Shown piece after piece: positions 24,425-33,614 of a DNA stretch of 64,000 nt. Under the pieces are notes generated by a model. The model did not search any database, was not told the DNA's origin, and was given only the letters and a program-made list of their open reading frames with translations. The first letter of the stretch is position 1; the number at the start of each line of letters is the position of its first letter. Origin of the DNA: Clostridium sp. (GTDB taxonomy: Bacteria; Bacillota; Clostridia; TANB77; CAG-508); the NCBI GenBank assembly GCA_018371855.1, contig JAHAKD010000004.1, positions 150,176-214,175 of the forward strand. Direction: 5' to 3'. The position numbers and the translations under genes are program-made.

Positions 24425-24846
24425 ATAATTTGAAAAAAGCTTTTTCAGAAATAGATATGATTTTAAATTTAATCGATTCTGAAATGAAAAACAAAGTTTC
24501 AGCAGATTTTATAAAATTTATAAAAGAAGAAAAAGATAATGAATATAAACCAAACATAAAACAAGATATTCCTTTAGAAGAACAAAATATTTTGCCAGAA
24601 ACAATCGATATTTTAGCTTTATTAAAGTTAAATTATTGGTGTAATGAGGAAGAAAAGAAAGAACTTTTAGAACTTCTTAATAAAAATGAACAAAAATTTC
24701 AAAAAGAAGCAAAAGAAAAATATGACATAGATAAATTGTTTAAAACAAATAAAACTAAAGAAATAATTAATTTGCCAGAAAGAGTAGAAAGTGAAAAATT
24801 TGTAAATAAACTTATAAAGTTTATAAAAAATATAATAAGGAAATAG
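24421..24846 (+). CDS. Helical protein coupled to the LRR-transglutaminase gene
   Basis: The 141-residue protein is charged and predicted almost fully helical, with no membrane segment. Notable stretches are FSEIDMILNLIDSEMKNKV, a QNILPETIDILALLKLNYWCNEEEKKELLELL core, and a basic C-terminus. Its ATG overlaps the stop of the preceding gene (ATGA), which implies translational coupling and perhaps a fixed ratio of the two products. I recognise no domain. It could be a partner, substrate or inhibitor of the transglutaminase-like protein; this is inference from gene order. Confidence 0.65.
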   Translation: MNNLKKAFSEIDMILNLIDSEMKNKVSADFIKFIKEEKDNEYKPNIKQDIPLEEQNILPETIDILALLKLNYWCNEEEKKELLELLNKNEQKFQKEAKEKYDIDKLFKTNKTKEIINLPERVESEKFVNKLIKFIKNIIRK

Positions 24847-24953
24847 CATAATGAAAATGAAGATGACATTTATCAAAATGTTATCTTTTTTAACGCATTA
24901 CTAGTAACCAAATATCATCAACTTACATATGTTTAATGTATGGAGGTGTAAAT

Positions 24954-25799
24954 ATGGCTACTTTTACTAAAATGCATGGGCTAGGTAATGATTACATATG
25001 CATAAATTGCTTGGAGAATATATTAGCGGAAAATAAATTGCCACAAATAGCTAGATATATGTGTAATAGAAATTTTGGAATTGGGGCAGATGGACTTATT
25101 TTAGTACAAGAAAGTACTATAGCAGATATAAAGATGAGAATTTTTAACAAAGATGGCTCAGAAGCTGAAATGTGTGGAAATGGAATAAGATGTTTTGCTA
25201 AATATGTTTATGATAATAAAATAATAGATAAACAGAGTATAAGCATAGAAACCAAAGCAGGAGTAAAGGTTGTAAGATTAAAAGTACTAAATGGCGAAGT
25301 TCAAGAAGTCGAAGTAGATATGGGAAGACCAATTTTTGATGACATAAAAAATATAAGTGTTCAAAATAATTATAGGATTCCAATATCAGTTAATATTAAG
25401 GTAGATGACACTAGATTTATAGGAAATTATGTTTCTATGGGAAATCCACATTTAGTTATTTTTGTAAATAATGTAGAAAAAATTGATATAGAAAAATACG
25501 GACCAGCAATTGAAAATATGAAATGTTTTCCAAATAAAATAAATGTAGAATTTGTTCAATGCTTAAGTAGAAATACATTGAAGATTAGAACATGGGAAAG
25601 AGGAGTAGGAGAAACCTATGCGTGTGGAACAGGATCTTGTGCTTCATTTTGCATAGCATATTATAAAGGAATATGTTCTAGTTATGTTAAAGCTATATTA
25701 AGAGGTGGAGAATTAAAATTAAATTATAATAAACAAAATGGACATATTATTATGAGTGGTATAGCAACAAAAGTATATGATGGAAATATAAACATATAG
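24954..25799 (+). CDS. dapF: Diaminopimelate epimerase
   Basis: DapF interconverts LL- and meso-diaminopimelate for peptidoglycan and lysine. The 281-residue protein has both catalytic cysteines: one in AEMCGNGIRCFAKYV near residue 72 and one in ETYACGTGSCASF near 222, plus the N-terminal FTKMHGLGNDY. ATG 24954 follows GGAGGTGTAAAT. It lies close to folC, murE and dapL; DapL, encoded at 28805, supplies its substrate. Confidence 0.96.
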   Translation: MATFTKMHGLGNDYICINCLENILAENKLPQIARYMCNRNFGIGADGLILVQESTIADIKMRIFNKDGSEAEMCGNGIRCFAKYVYDNKIIDKQSISIETKAGVKVVRLKVLNGEVQEVEVDMGRPIFDDIKNISVQNNYRIPISVNIKVDDTRFIGNYVSMGNPHLVIFVNNVEKIDIEKYGPAIENMKCFPNKINVEFVQCLSRNTLKIRTWERGVGETYACGTGSCASFCIAYYKGICSSYVKAILRGGELKLNYNKQNGHIIMSGIATKVYDGNINI

Positions 25800-25858
25800 C
25801 TATACAAAATTAGTAAAATATGATAAAACTAATGGAATATTAAAATAGGAGAAATAAA

Positions 25859-27127
25859 ATGAATGTAGAAAAATATTTACAAGGATTTTTTCCTGGAACT
25901 AAAGGACCAACATTAGATACAATGAAATACTTTATGGAAAAATTAGGTCATCCAGAAGGAAAACTAAAATTTATACATATAGCTGGAACAAATGGAAAAG
26001 GTAGTTGTACAGAAATGATGACAAATATCTTTTTAAAAAGTGGATATAAAGTCGGAAAATTTATATCACCACATTTAATAAAATATAATGAAAGAATAAG
26101 TGTTAACAATATAAATATTACTAACAAAGAGATGGAAAAAATTATAACTAAATTAGATCCATTAGTTAAAGAATATAATACAACTCATGAGAGAGATGTT
26201 ACTTTATTCGAGATAGAAACAACAATGGCTATAGTGTATTTTGAAAGCCAAAAATGTGATGTGGTTGTTATGGAAGTTGGAATGGGTGGGTTATATGATT
26301 GTACGAATATAATTTATCCTGAAATTTCTATTATTAATTCCATAGGATATGACCATATGAATGTCTTGGGAAATTCATTAGAAGAAATCGCTTTTCAAAA
26401 AGCAGGAATAATAAAGAAAAATTCAAATACAATTTATATAAGCCAAAGTGAAAGTGTTGATAAAGTTATTATTGATAAATGTAAAAAAGAAAATAATGAA
26501 TTGTATTTGATAAATAAAAAAGAGATACAAAATTATTCATATAATAAGGATTTTCAAAGTTTTAATTATAAGCATTATAAAAATGTAAAGATAAAACTTA
26601 AAGGAGAATCTCAAATATATAATGCAAGTATTTGTATAGAAGCAGTAGATATTCTGAAAAACAGATATAACTTGCCAGAAGAAAAGGTAAGAGAAGCATT
26701 AGAAACCGTAATACACAAGGGTAGATTCGAAACACTACATGAAAATCCTACAGTTATATATGATGGAGGACATAATGAACTTGCAATAAAGAATTTTATA
26801 AATTCAGTAAATATGTATTATAAGGATACTAAAAAGGTATTTATAATATCTCTACTAAGATCTAAAGATTATAAAACTGTATTAAAATTATTAGTAAAAA
26901 ATGATGACAATATTTATATATTTACAAATGGAAATAGTGAAGAAAGATACTGGAATAACAAAGTTTTAAGTGAAGAAGCTATAAGGCTAAATGGAAAAAA
27001 TGTAAGTGCCATAAATTTAAATGAGGCCATAAAAAAGAGTTTACACGAGTATAAAGATTATACAATTTTCGTCGTAGGAAGTTTTTATATTTATGGTGAT
27101 GTAATTAAGTATATAAATGAAGAATAA
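25859..27127 (+). CDS. folC: Folylpolyglutamate/dihydrofolate synthase
   Basis: The 422-residue protein belongs to the Mur ligase superfamily: P-loop IAGTNGKGSCTEMM near residue 42, FISPHLIKYNERI, the DHMNVLG segment near 160, and the C-terminal ligase domain (YDGGHNELAI). FolC adds glutamate to folates and in many bacteria also to dihydropteroate. AGGAG precedes ATG 25859. It converges with murE, sharing a terminator of 16 paired bases. Confidence 0.93.
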   Translation: MNVEKYLQGFFPGTKGPTLDTMKYFMEKLGHPEGKLKFIHIAGTNGKGSCTEMMTNIFLKSGYKVGKFISPHLIKYNERISVNNINITNKEMEKIITKLDPLVKEYNTTHERDVTLFEIETTMAIVYFESQKCDVVVMEVGMGGLYDCTNIIYPEISIINSIGYDHMNVLGNSLEEIAFQKAGIIKKNSNTIYISQSESVDKVIIDKCKKENNELYLINKKEIQNYSYNKDFQSFNYKHYKNVKIKLKGESQIYNASICIEAVDILKNRYNLPEEKVREALETVIHKGRFETLHENPTVIYDGGHNELAIKNFINSVNMYYKDTKKVFIISLLRSKDYKTVLKLLVKNDDNIYIFTNGNSEERYWNNKVLSEEAIRLNGKNVSAINLNEAIKKSLHEYKDYTIFVVGSFYIYGDVIKYINEE

Positions 27128-27163
27128 TTCAAAAGCTGCACTAAAAAGTGCAGCTTGAATTTT
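27126..27163. terminator. Bidirectional terminator between folC and murE
   Basis: AATTCAAAAGCTGCAC at 27126-27141 pairs with GTGCAGCTTGAATT at 27149-27162 with small bulges. It overlaps the folC stop and ends next to the murE stop. Confidence 0.85.
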
Positions 27164-27164
27164 C

Positions 27165-28664
27165 TTATTCTACTGGTTTTCTTTCGCCAGAAGCAATCAT
27201 TTCTTCTATAGCGTCATGAATAACGACTCTTTCGTCATATGGGTATTTTACATGCATATATTCAATATATAAATCACTTCCAAGTCCAGGTAGTACAATG
27301 ATGTCATCTGGAGTTGCAATAGATAAAGCATATTTTATAGCTTCAGTTCTATTTAAAATACGTACATATTTACCACCAGATTTTTTTAGACCAACTTCTA
27401 TATCGTCTAGAATTTTATTAGGGTCTTCTGTACGAACTTGGTCAGAAGTAAGTATTGTTAAATCTGCTAAATTACCAGAGATTTCTCCCATTATTGGACG
27501 TTTTTTAGAATCTCTATCTCCACCAACACCCCAAGTACAAATAACTCTACCTTTAGTGTAAGGTTTAACAGTTTCCAAAATAGATTGTAGGCTAGATGGG
27601 GTATGAGCATAGTCTATTAATATTTTTAAACCCAATTTATTAGGAACCACTTCACTTCTACCAAATACTTTAATATCTTTTAAAGCTTCTTGAATATCTT
27701 TAACATGAGCTCCAAAATAAGTAGCAATACCGATAGCTCCTAAACAGTTATATACCATATACTTTCCTGGTATAGAAACTCTTACAGGAAATTCTTTATC
27801 ATTCATACAAAGTGTGAAATCAACACCAGTATTACTTAAATTTAAATCTTTTGCCATTACATCAGCTTTTGTATTCATTGCAAAACTTCTTAATGTTTTA
27901 TCTGATAAAAGATTTGGAATTCTAGCTGTATATTCGTTATCTAAATTAAATACTACAAATGGAGCCATTTTAGCTAAAGAAAGCTTAGCCTCGAAATAAT
28001 CTTCCATATCTTTATGCTCTTTTGGACTTATATGATCTTCTGAAAGATTTGTAAATAAAACGCTATCGAATTCACAACCAACAACTCTATCTAATTTCAT
28101 TGCTTGAGAAGATACCTCTAAAATAACTATATCAACATTTTCTTTAACCATCATAGCTAAAGTCTTTTGAATTTTATAGCTTTCTGCAGTTGTTCTGTCA
28201 CAATCTTCGATTTTTTCATCATTAATATATATAGCTATACTTCCAATTAATCCAACTTTAAGTCCATGTTTTTGAAGTATAGATTTAATCATATAAGTAG
28301 ATGTGGTTTTTCCTTTTGTTCCAGTAACACCTATAAGCTTTAATTTCTTTGATGGATTATCATATAAATTACAACTAGCTACTGCAAGTGTATGACGAAT
28401 ATTAGGAACTTTAAGGATTGTTACACTTTCTGGTACTTTATAATCTACAATATTGCATGTTTCATCGATAACGATAGCAGACGCACCATTTTGAACAGCA
28501 CTATTTATAAATTTAGTTCCATCCAAATCAAATCCTTTTATTGCAAAAAACATATCATTTTTTTCTATAACTCTTGAATCTGAAGAGATATTATTAATTT
28601 CAGTATCTAAGTTACCAACAGATTCAATTATGTTTACATTGTTAAAAATATCTTTAATCTTCAT
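27165..28664 (-). CDS. murE: UDP-MurNAc-L-Ala-D-Glu:diaminopimelate ligase-type MurE
   Basis: MurE adds the third peptide residue to the peptidoglycan precursor. The 499-residue protein has the N-terminal MurE domain (SSDSRVIEKNDMFFAIKG), P-loop GVTGTKGKTTSTYMI, the central HISPKEHKDMEDYFEAK and the ligase domain (DYAHTPSSLQSIL). The substrate motif reads D-Q-V-R (TSDQVRTEDP) instead of the classic D-N-P-R of meso-DAP enzymes, but the arginine that contacts meso-DAP is kept. dapF and dapL nearby support meso-DAP. I chose ATG 28664 because AGAGGTG stands just upstream on the minus strand. Confidence 0.93.
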   Translation of the reverse strand: MKIKDIFNNVNIIESVGNLDTEINNISSDSRVIEKNDMFFAIKGFDLDGTKFINSAVQNGASAIVIDETCNIVDYKVPESVTILKVPNIRHTLAVASCNLYDNPSKKLKLIGVTGTKGKTTSTYMIKSILQKHGLKVGLIGSIAIYINDEKIEDCDRTTAESYKIQKTLAMMVKENVDIVILEVSSQAMKLDRVVGCEFDSVLFTNLSEDHISPKEHKDMEDYFEAKLSLAKMAPFVVFNLDNEYTARIPNLLSDKTLRSFAMNTKADVMAKDLNLSNTGVDFTLCMNDKEFPVRVSIPGKYMVYNCLGAIGIATYFGAHVKDIQEALKDIKVFGRSEVVPNKLGLKILIDYAHTPSSLQSILETVKPYTKGRVICTWGVGGDRDSKKRPIMGEISGNLADLTILTSDQVRTEDPNKILDDIEVGLKKSGGKYVRILNRTEAIKYALSIATPDDIIVLPGLGSDLYIEYMHVKYPYDERVVIHDAIEEMIASGERKPVE

Positions 28665-28716
28665 TTGTTTCACCTCTTGAGCATTATATACTCTTTTATT
28701 TTTTTTGTACATACTA

Positions 28717-28745
28717 TTGACAATAAAACATATAAATAATATAAA
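28717..28745 (+). promoter_or_regulatory. Promoter of dapL-lepB
   Basis: TTGACA at 28717-28722 and TATAAA at 28740-28745 are 17 bases apart, about 60 bases before the dapL start, and sit back to back with the murE start region. Confidence 0.75.
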
Positions 28746-28804
28746 ATAATAAGAGAAATTTCTAACTAGAAATTCTGTAAGTAAAGACTCTTAGGAGGCA
28801 AAAA

Positions 28805-30043
28805 ATGATTAAAATTAACGAAAATTTTTTAAAAATGCAAGATAGCTATTTATTTTCTACAATAGCTAAAAAAGTAGCAAAATATCAGGAGGAACACCCA
28901 GATAAAAAAATTATTAAATTAGGAATAGGAGATGTAACAAAACCTATAGTTTCTAAAGTAGTAGAGCAAATGAAAAAGGCAGTAGAAGAAGAAGGAGCAG
29001 GAAATACTTTTAGAGGTTATGGTCCAGAACAAGGATATGACTTCTTAAGAAATTCAATAGTAAAATATGATTATGAAAAAAGAGGAGTAAAGATAGATCC
29101 AGATGAAGTTTTTGTATCAGATGGTGCAAAATGTGATTGTGGTAATATTGTAGATTTATTTGATATAGATAATAAAGTTGCAATAACAGATCCAGTATAT
29201 CCAGTATATTTAGATACAAATATAATGTCTGGAAGAACAGGAAAATATGACGAAGAAACAGGAAAATATGAAGGGGTTATTTACATACCATGTACAGCAG
29301 AAAATAATTTTACACCAGAACTTCCAAAAGAAGTTCCAGATATGATATATTTATGTTTCCCAAACAATCCAACAGGAACAGTTATATCAAAAGAAGAATT
29401 AGCTAAATGGGTAAAATATGCTAAAGAAAATAATTCTATTATTTTATATGATGCTGCATATGAAGCTTTCATAACAGAAGATGATATTCCACATACTATT
29501 TATGAAATTGATGGAGCAAAAGAAGTAGCAATAGAATTTAAAAGCTTTTCAAAAACAGCAGGATTTACAGGAATAAGATGTGCGTATACAATAATTCCAA
29601 AAGAATTAAAAGTAAAAGCAAGCAATGGAGAAGAAGTTAGCTTAAATAAAATGTGGAACAGAAGACAATGTACAAAATTTAATGGTGTATCATATGTAAC
29701 ACAAAGAGGAGCAGAAGCTGTTTATTCAGAAGAAGGACAAAAAGAAATAAGGGAAAATATTAAATATTATTTAGAAAATGCGAAAATAATAAGAGAAGGA
29801 TTAGATGAAGTTGGTATAGAATATTATGGAGGAATTAACTCACCATATATATGGCTTAAAGTACCAAACAATATGAAATCTTGGGATTTCTTTGATTTAT
29901 TATTAGAAAAAGCAAATGTTGTAGGAACACCAGGTGTTGGTTTTGGACCAAGTGGTGAAGGATATTTTAGATTAACAGCATTTGGTGAAAGAAAAAATAC
30001 AGAAGAAGCAATGAAGAGAATTAAAGAAACATTGCAATTCTAG
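28805..30043 (+). CDS. dapL: LL-diaminopimelate aminotransferase
   Basis: DapL converts tetrahydrodipicolinate directly to LL-DAP, using PLP and glutamate, bypassing the succinylase and acetylase routes. The 412-residue length is normal. Visible motifs are LGIGDVTKPI, the DGAKCDCGN segment, FPNNPTGTVIS near residue 200, and the PLP lysine in FKSFSKTAGFTGIR near residue 247. AGGAGG precedes ATG 28805. DapL is found in clostridia, chlamydiae, methanogens and plants. The lepB gene follows 27 bases later. Confidence 0.96.
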   Translation: MIKINENFLKMQDSYLFSTIAKKVAKYQEEHPDKKIIKLGIGDVTKPIVSKVVEQMKKAVEEEGAGNTFRGYGPEQGYDFLRNSIVKYDYEKRGVKIDPDEVFVSDGAKCDCGNIVDLFDIDNKVAITDPVYPVYLDTNIMSGRTGKYDEETGKYEGVIYIPCTAENNFTPELPKEVPDMIYLCFPNNPTGTVISKEELAKWVKYAKENNSIILYDAAYEAFITEDDIPHTIYEIDGAKEVAIEFKSFSKTAGFTGIRCAYTIIPKELKVKASNGEEVSLNKMWNRRQCTKFNGVSYVTQRGAEAVYSEEGQKEIRENIKYYLENAKIIREGLDEVGIEYYGGINSPYIWLKVPNNMKSWDFFDLLLEKANVVGTPGVGFGPSGEGYFRLTAFGERKNTEEAMKRIKETLQF

Positions 30044-30070
30044 TATAAGCTAGGAGGCAATTATTAAAAT

Positions 30071-30700
30071 ATGAATATTAATGAAGAATTAAAAAATATT
30101 CTAGAGTGGGTAATATGTATTATTATAGCGGTAGTTTTAGGGCTATGGATACGATATTATATAATGACACCAACTCAGGTTCAATCTGTTTCTATGAAAC
30201 CAACATTAATAGAAGGTCAAAGATTGATATTAAATAGAACGATACGTTTAACTCATAAACTACCAGAAAGAGGAGATATTATAACTTTTGAGGCACCAAC
30301 AGAAGATTATTTAACAGAGGCAGAGTTTAAAGAATCTCCAACTGCAAGGTATGAAGAACCAGATAATAAATTTGTTCATAATGTATTAGAAATAGGAAAA
30401 GTAAGTTATATAAAAAGAGTAATTGCCTTACCAGGTGAACATGTTAAAATTCAAAATGGAAAAGTATATATTAATGGAGAAGAATTAGAAGAGGATTATT
30501 TATCTTCTAGTGTAAAAACAGAAGCTGAAGGTGGTTTGTTAGTAGATTTTACAGTACCAGAGGGAACTGTATTTGCAATGGGAGATAATAGAGGGGAAAG
30601 TCATGATTGTAGAGCATTTGGTTGCATTCCACAAGATAAGATAGAAAGTATAGTTCTTTTTAGATTCTGGCCATTTGATAAATTTGGAAAAGTTGAATAA
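30071..30700 (+). CDS. lepB: Signal peptidase I
   Basis: LepB cleaves signal peptides of exported proteins. The 209-residue protein has one N-terminal transmembrane helix (WVICIIIAVVLGLWI), the catalytic Ser in QVQSVSMKPTL near residue 41, the catalytic Lys in YIKRVIALPGEHV near 113, and the C-terminal AMGDNRGESHDCRAFG. The loop between strands is somewhat long (PTEDYLTEAEFKESP), as in clostridial enzymes. It follows dapL closely; a terminator ends the unit. Confidence 0.95.
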   Translation: MNINEELKNILEWVICIIIAVVLGLWIRYYIMTPTQVQSVSMKPTLIEGQRLILNRTIRLTHKLPERGDIITFEAPTEDYLTEAEFKESPTARYEEPDNKFVHNVLEIGKVSYIKRVIALPGEHVKIQNGKVYINGEELEEDYLSSSVKTEAEGGLLVDFTVPEGTVFAMGDNRGESHDCRAFGCIPQDKIESIVLFRFWPFDKFGKVE

Positions 30701-30740
30701 AAAAAGATGTAGGAATTATAAATTTCCTACATCCTTTTTG
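30699..30740. terminator. Terminator after lepB, shared with the leftward acyl-CoA synthetase gene
   Basis: AAAAAAGATGTAGGAA pairs with TTTCCTACATCCTTTTT around an A/T loop. It has A and T tracts on both sides and lies between convergent genes. Confidence 0.85.
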
Positions 30741-30750
30741 TTGTAAACAC

Positions 30751-32496
30751 TTACTTATTATTCTCAACATTTTTACCAAATCTTTTAATCTTTTGAGTAG
30801 TAGTTTTCTCAAATTCCTCATCTTTAATAATAAAAGATTTTATATGTTTATAATTTGGTAATTTTTTATTAACACTAGAAACGATATCTTTAATAACAGC
30901 AAAGATTTCTTCTTTTTGAGGAATAGAAACCTTTAAATATTCTTTTATTGCATCAATATTTGGAAATATTTGTGCATTAACATATACATCATCATTTTTA
31001 TCATCAGAAAGTCCAGTTACTAAAGATTCAGAGATTAACGGATTTTCGTTTAAATAATGTTCAATTTCTTCAGGATAAATATTTTTTCCGTTTTGTGTAA
31101 CTATTACAGTTTTTAATCTTCCAGTAATATATAGCCAGCCATCATCATCAACTCTACCTAAATCACCAGTATGGAACCAACCATCTTTTAATACTTTAGC
31201 TGTTCCATCTTCGTCTTTATAATAACCAAGCATTACATTAGGTCCTTTTACAAGTATTTCCCCAACACCAGAATTATCTGGTTTATCAATTTTATATGAA
31301 ACATTTGGAATAGGCAAGCCTACAGCATCTGGATTAATATAAAAATCATTATTTCCAGCAACTAGAGGGGAACATTCTGTAAGTCCATAGCCTTGTATAG
31401 ATTTAATATTTAAATTTTTATAAGAAGTTATAATATCTGGACTTAAGGGTGCTGCACCAACTATAAATGCTCTTAATCTACCACCAAGAGAATTTTTTAC
31501 TTTTGTTTTAACTATCTTTTTAATAACTGAAGGTAAGTTAGCAATTATATTGCCTTCAATATTAGCATATTTTTCTGGTAAAGATTTTCTAACTGTAGCT
31601 TCTATTTTTTTATACATTTTTTCTAAAAGTAAAGGAACACATAAAATAACTGTAGGTTTAAATTCAAGAATATTTTTTGTAATATGACGAAGTCCTTCAC
31701 AATAACTAATACATCCACCACTATAAATTACAAGTAAAAATCCTAAAGTACATTCATAGGTATGGTGTAAAGGTAAGATTGAAAGAACTTGATCATTTCT
31801 TTTTACTTTTACAATACCAAAAGTCGACATTATATTAGATACAATATTTTTATGTGATAAACAAACACCTTTAGCATTGCCAGTAGTTCCAGATGTAAAA
31901 ATAAGGATTTTCATTGCATCAGGATCTATTTTTATATTATCGAAATCTTTGTTTCCTTCTTCTAATTGGTTATAACCTGCATCTAAAAGTAAAGAATAAG
32001 ACATATAAGTATTTGTATCTTTTTCAGAATTAAAATTGATAAACAAAGTGTTTTTATTAGTTATTTCAGCTTTCTTTGAAATTAATTCAGTAATATATTT
32101 ATCATCACCAAGTATTGCTTTAGAAGAAGATACATTTAAGAAGTTTATTATATCTTCAGATTTCAATTCTTTATCAATAGGAACAACAATTCCAACAATT
32201 GTAGCGGCTAAATATGATACTGCCCAATTATAGCTGTTTTTACCAGTAACAGCTATATATTCATCTTTTAAACCAAGATTAATTAAAGCTGTTCCTAAAG
32301 CCATAACATCTTTCTTAAACTTTTCATATGTTACTTTATAAATATTTCCAATTTTATCTTTTAATTTAAAAGCGGCTCTTCTTGTATATCTAGTAGCAGA
32401 TTTATATAATAAATCTTTTAAATCTGTGATTTCGAGAGCTTTATGATATTTTTTATTTAACTTTTCAGCTAAACTCTTTTTTTCCATATATATCAC
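30751..32496 (-). CDS. AMP-binding long-chain acyl-CoA synthetase-like protein
   Basis: The 581-residue adenylate-forming enzyme has IFTSGTTGNAKGVCLSHKN near residue 205 (P-loop), GYGLTECSPLVAG near 360, GWFHTGDLGRVDDDGWLYITGR near 435 and the catalytic lysine region near the C-terminus (TQKIKR). Such enzymes activate fatty acids as acyl-AMP and usually pass them to CoA. A CoA ligase, rather than an acyl-ACP ligase, is the family default, but the substrate is not proven. The start may be GTG 32496 or ATG 32487; both lie behind AAGGAAGG. The 295 bases up to pyrH hold no gene that I see. Confidence 0.88.
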   Translation of the reverse strand: MIYMEKKSLAEKLNKKYHKALEITDLKDLLYKSATRYTRRAAFKLKDKIGNIYKVTYEKFKKDVMALGTALINLGLKDEYIAVTGKNSYNWAVSYLAATIVGIVVPIDKELKSEDIINFLNVSSSKAILGDDKYITELISKKAEITNKNTLFINFNSEKDTNTYMSYSLLLDAGYNQLEEGNKDFDNIKIDPDAMKILIFTSGTTGNAKGVCLSHKNIVSNIMSTFGIVKVKRNDQVLSILPLHHTYECTLGFLLVIYSGGCISYCEGLRHITKNILEFKPTVILCVPLLLEKMYKKIEATVRKSLPEKYANIEGNIIANLPSVIKKIVKTKVKNSLGGRLRAFIVGAAPLSPDIITSYKNLNIKSIQGYGLTECSPLVAGNNDFYINPDAVGLPIPNVSYKIDKPDNSGVGEILVKGPNVMLGYYKDEDGTAKVLKDGWFHTGDLGRVDDDGWLYITGRLKTVIVTQNGKNIYPEEIEHYLNENPLISESLVTGLSDDKNDDVYVNAQIFPNIDAIKEYLKVSIPQKEEIFAVIKDIVSSVNKKLPNYKHIKSFIIKDEEFEKTTTQKIKRFGKNVENNK

Positions 32497-32790
32497 ATTC
32501 CTTCCTTACTTTTTGTATATGGCACAATTTTTTTAAAAATTATCTACAATTTATAAATGTAATGATATTACAATTAAACAAAATAAGCAAGATATAACAA
32601 CCAGCTAGTCGGTTACATAAAGATAAATAATTCTACATTTTTCTACACATATAATATTTATTAATAATAAAATTAAGAAAATATTAAAAAATTATACAAA
32701 TTCATAAAATTATATGATAGAATAAGCTTGCTAAAATAATTGCCAAAAAAACAGGCATATCAATTAAATAAGCAAGGAGAGTGTATAAAG

Positions 32791-33501
32791 TTGGAAAGTA
32801 ATAAATCCTACAAGAGAGTACTACTAAAATTAAGCGGAGAAGTACTTGCAGGTGAAAAGAAAACAGGGATAGATGCAAAAGTAGTAGGAAATTTATGTGA
32901 TGCAATAAAGAAGGTTTCCGAATTAGGAATACAAGTAGCAGTTGTAGTTGGTGGAGGAAACTTCTGGAGAGGAAGATATGGTCACGAAATGGAAAGAACT
33001 ACAGCTGATTATATGGGAATGTTAGCAACTGCAATGAATGGTTTAGCGCTTCAAGATGCTTTAGAAGCAAGAGGTGTGTATACAAGAGTGCAAACAGCAA
33101 TAGAAATGAGAGAAATTGCAGAACCATATATAAAAAGAAAAGCAATTAAGCATTTAGAAAGAGGAAGAATTGTAATATTTGCATGTGGTACAGGCAATCC
33201 ATATTTTACAACAGATACAGCAGCAGCTTTAAGAGCAGCAGAAATAGATGCAGATGTAATATTACTTGGAAAATCAATAGATGCTGTGTATTCTGCAGAC
33301 CCAGAAATAGATAAAAATGCGGTAAAATATGACGAAATTACATATTTAGATATTTTAAATAAAGATTTAAAAGTAATGGACTCTACAGCAACATCTTTAT
33401 GTAGGGATAATAATATACCTTTAGTAGTTTTTGGAATAGATGATCCAAACAATATTGTAAAAGCTGCAAAAGGAGAAAAAATAGGAACAATAGTAAAATA
33501 A
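32791..33501 (+). CDS. pyrH: UMP kinase
   Basis: PyrH phosphorylates UMP to UDP and is an amino-acid-kinase-fold hexamer. The protein of about 236 residues has VLLKLSGEVLAGE, VVVGGGNFWRG, the ALRAAEIDADVILLGKSIDAVY segment and MDSTATSLCRDNNIPLVVFG. I chose TTG 32791, with AAGGAGA 10 bases upstream, rather than an earlier in-frame start at 32740 that would add 17 residues. It is first in the pyrH-frr-uppS-cdsA-rseP operon. Confidence 0.95.
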   Translation: MESNKSYKRVLLKLSGEVLAGEKKTGIDAKVVGNLCDAIKKVSELGIQVAVVVGGGNFWRGRYGHEMERTTADYMGMLATAMNGLALQDALEARGVYTRVQTAIEMREIAEPYIKRKAIKHLERGRIVIFACGTGNPYFTTDTAAALRAAEIDADVILLGKSIDAVYSADPEIDKNAVKYDEITYLDILNKDLKVMDSTATSLCRDNNIPLVVFGIDDPNNIVKAAKGEKIGTIVK

Positions 33502-33556
33502 TAAATAAATTTAAAGATTAAACTTTTAAGACGACATTTAAAGGAAAATTAACATA

Positions 33557-33595
33557 AAATTTGAACTTTAAGCTCCGTCTCTAAAGTTCGAATTT
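33557..33595 (+). terminator. Stem-loop between pyrH and frr
   Basis: AAATTTGAACTTTA and TAAAGTTCGAATTT pair with one wobble or mismatch around a CTCCGTCT-containing loop. Poly-A rather than poly-T follows on the plus strand, so it may be an attenuator or a processing site rather than a terminator. Confidence 0.4.
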
Positions 33596-33614
33596 CAAAA
33601 AAGGAGAGGTTAAA

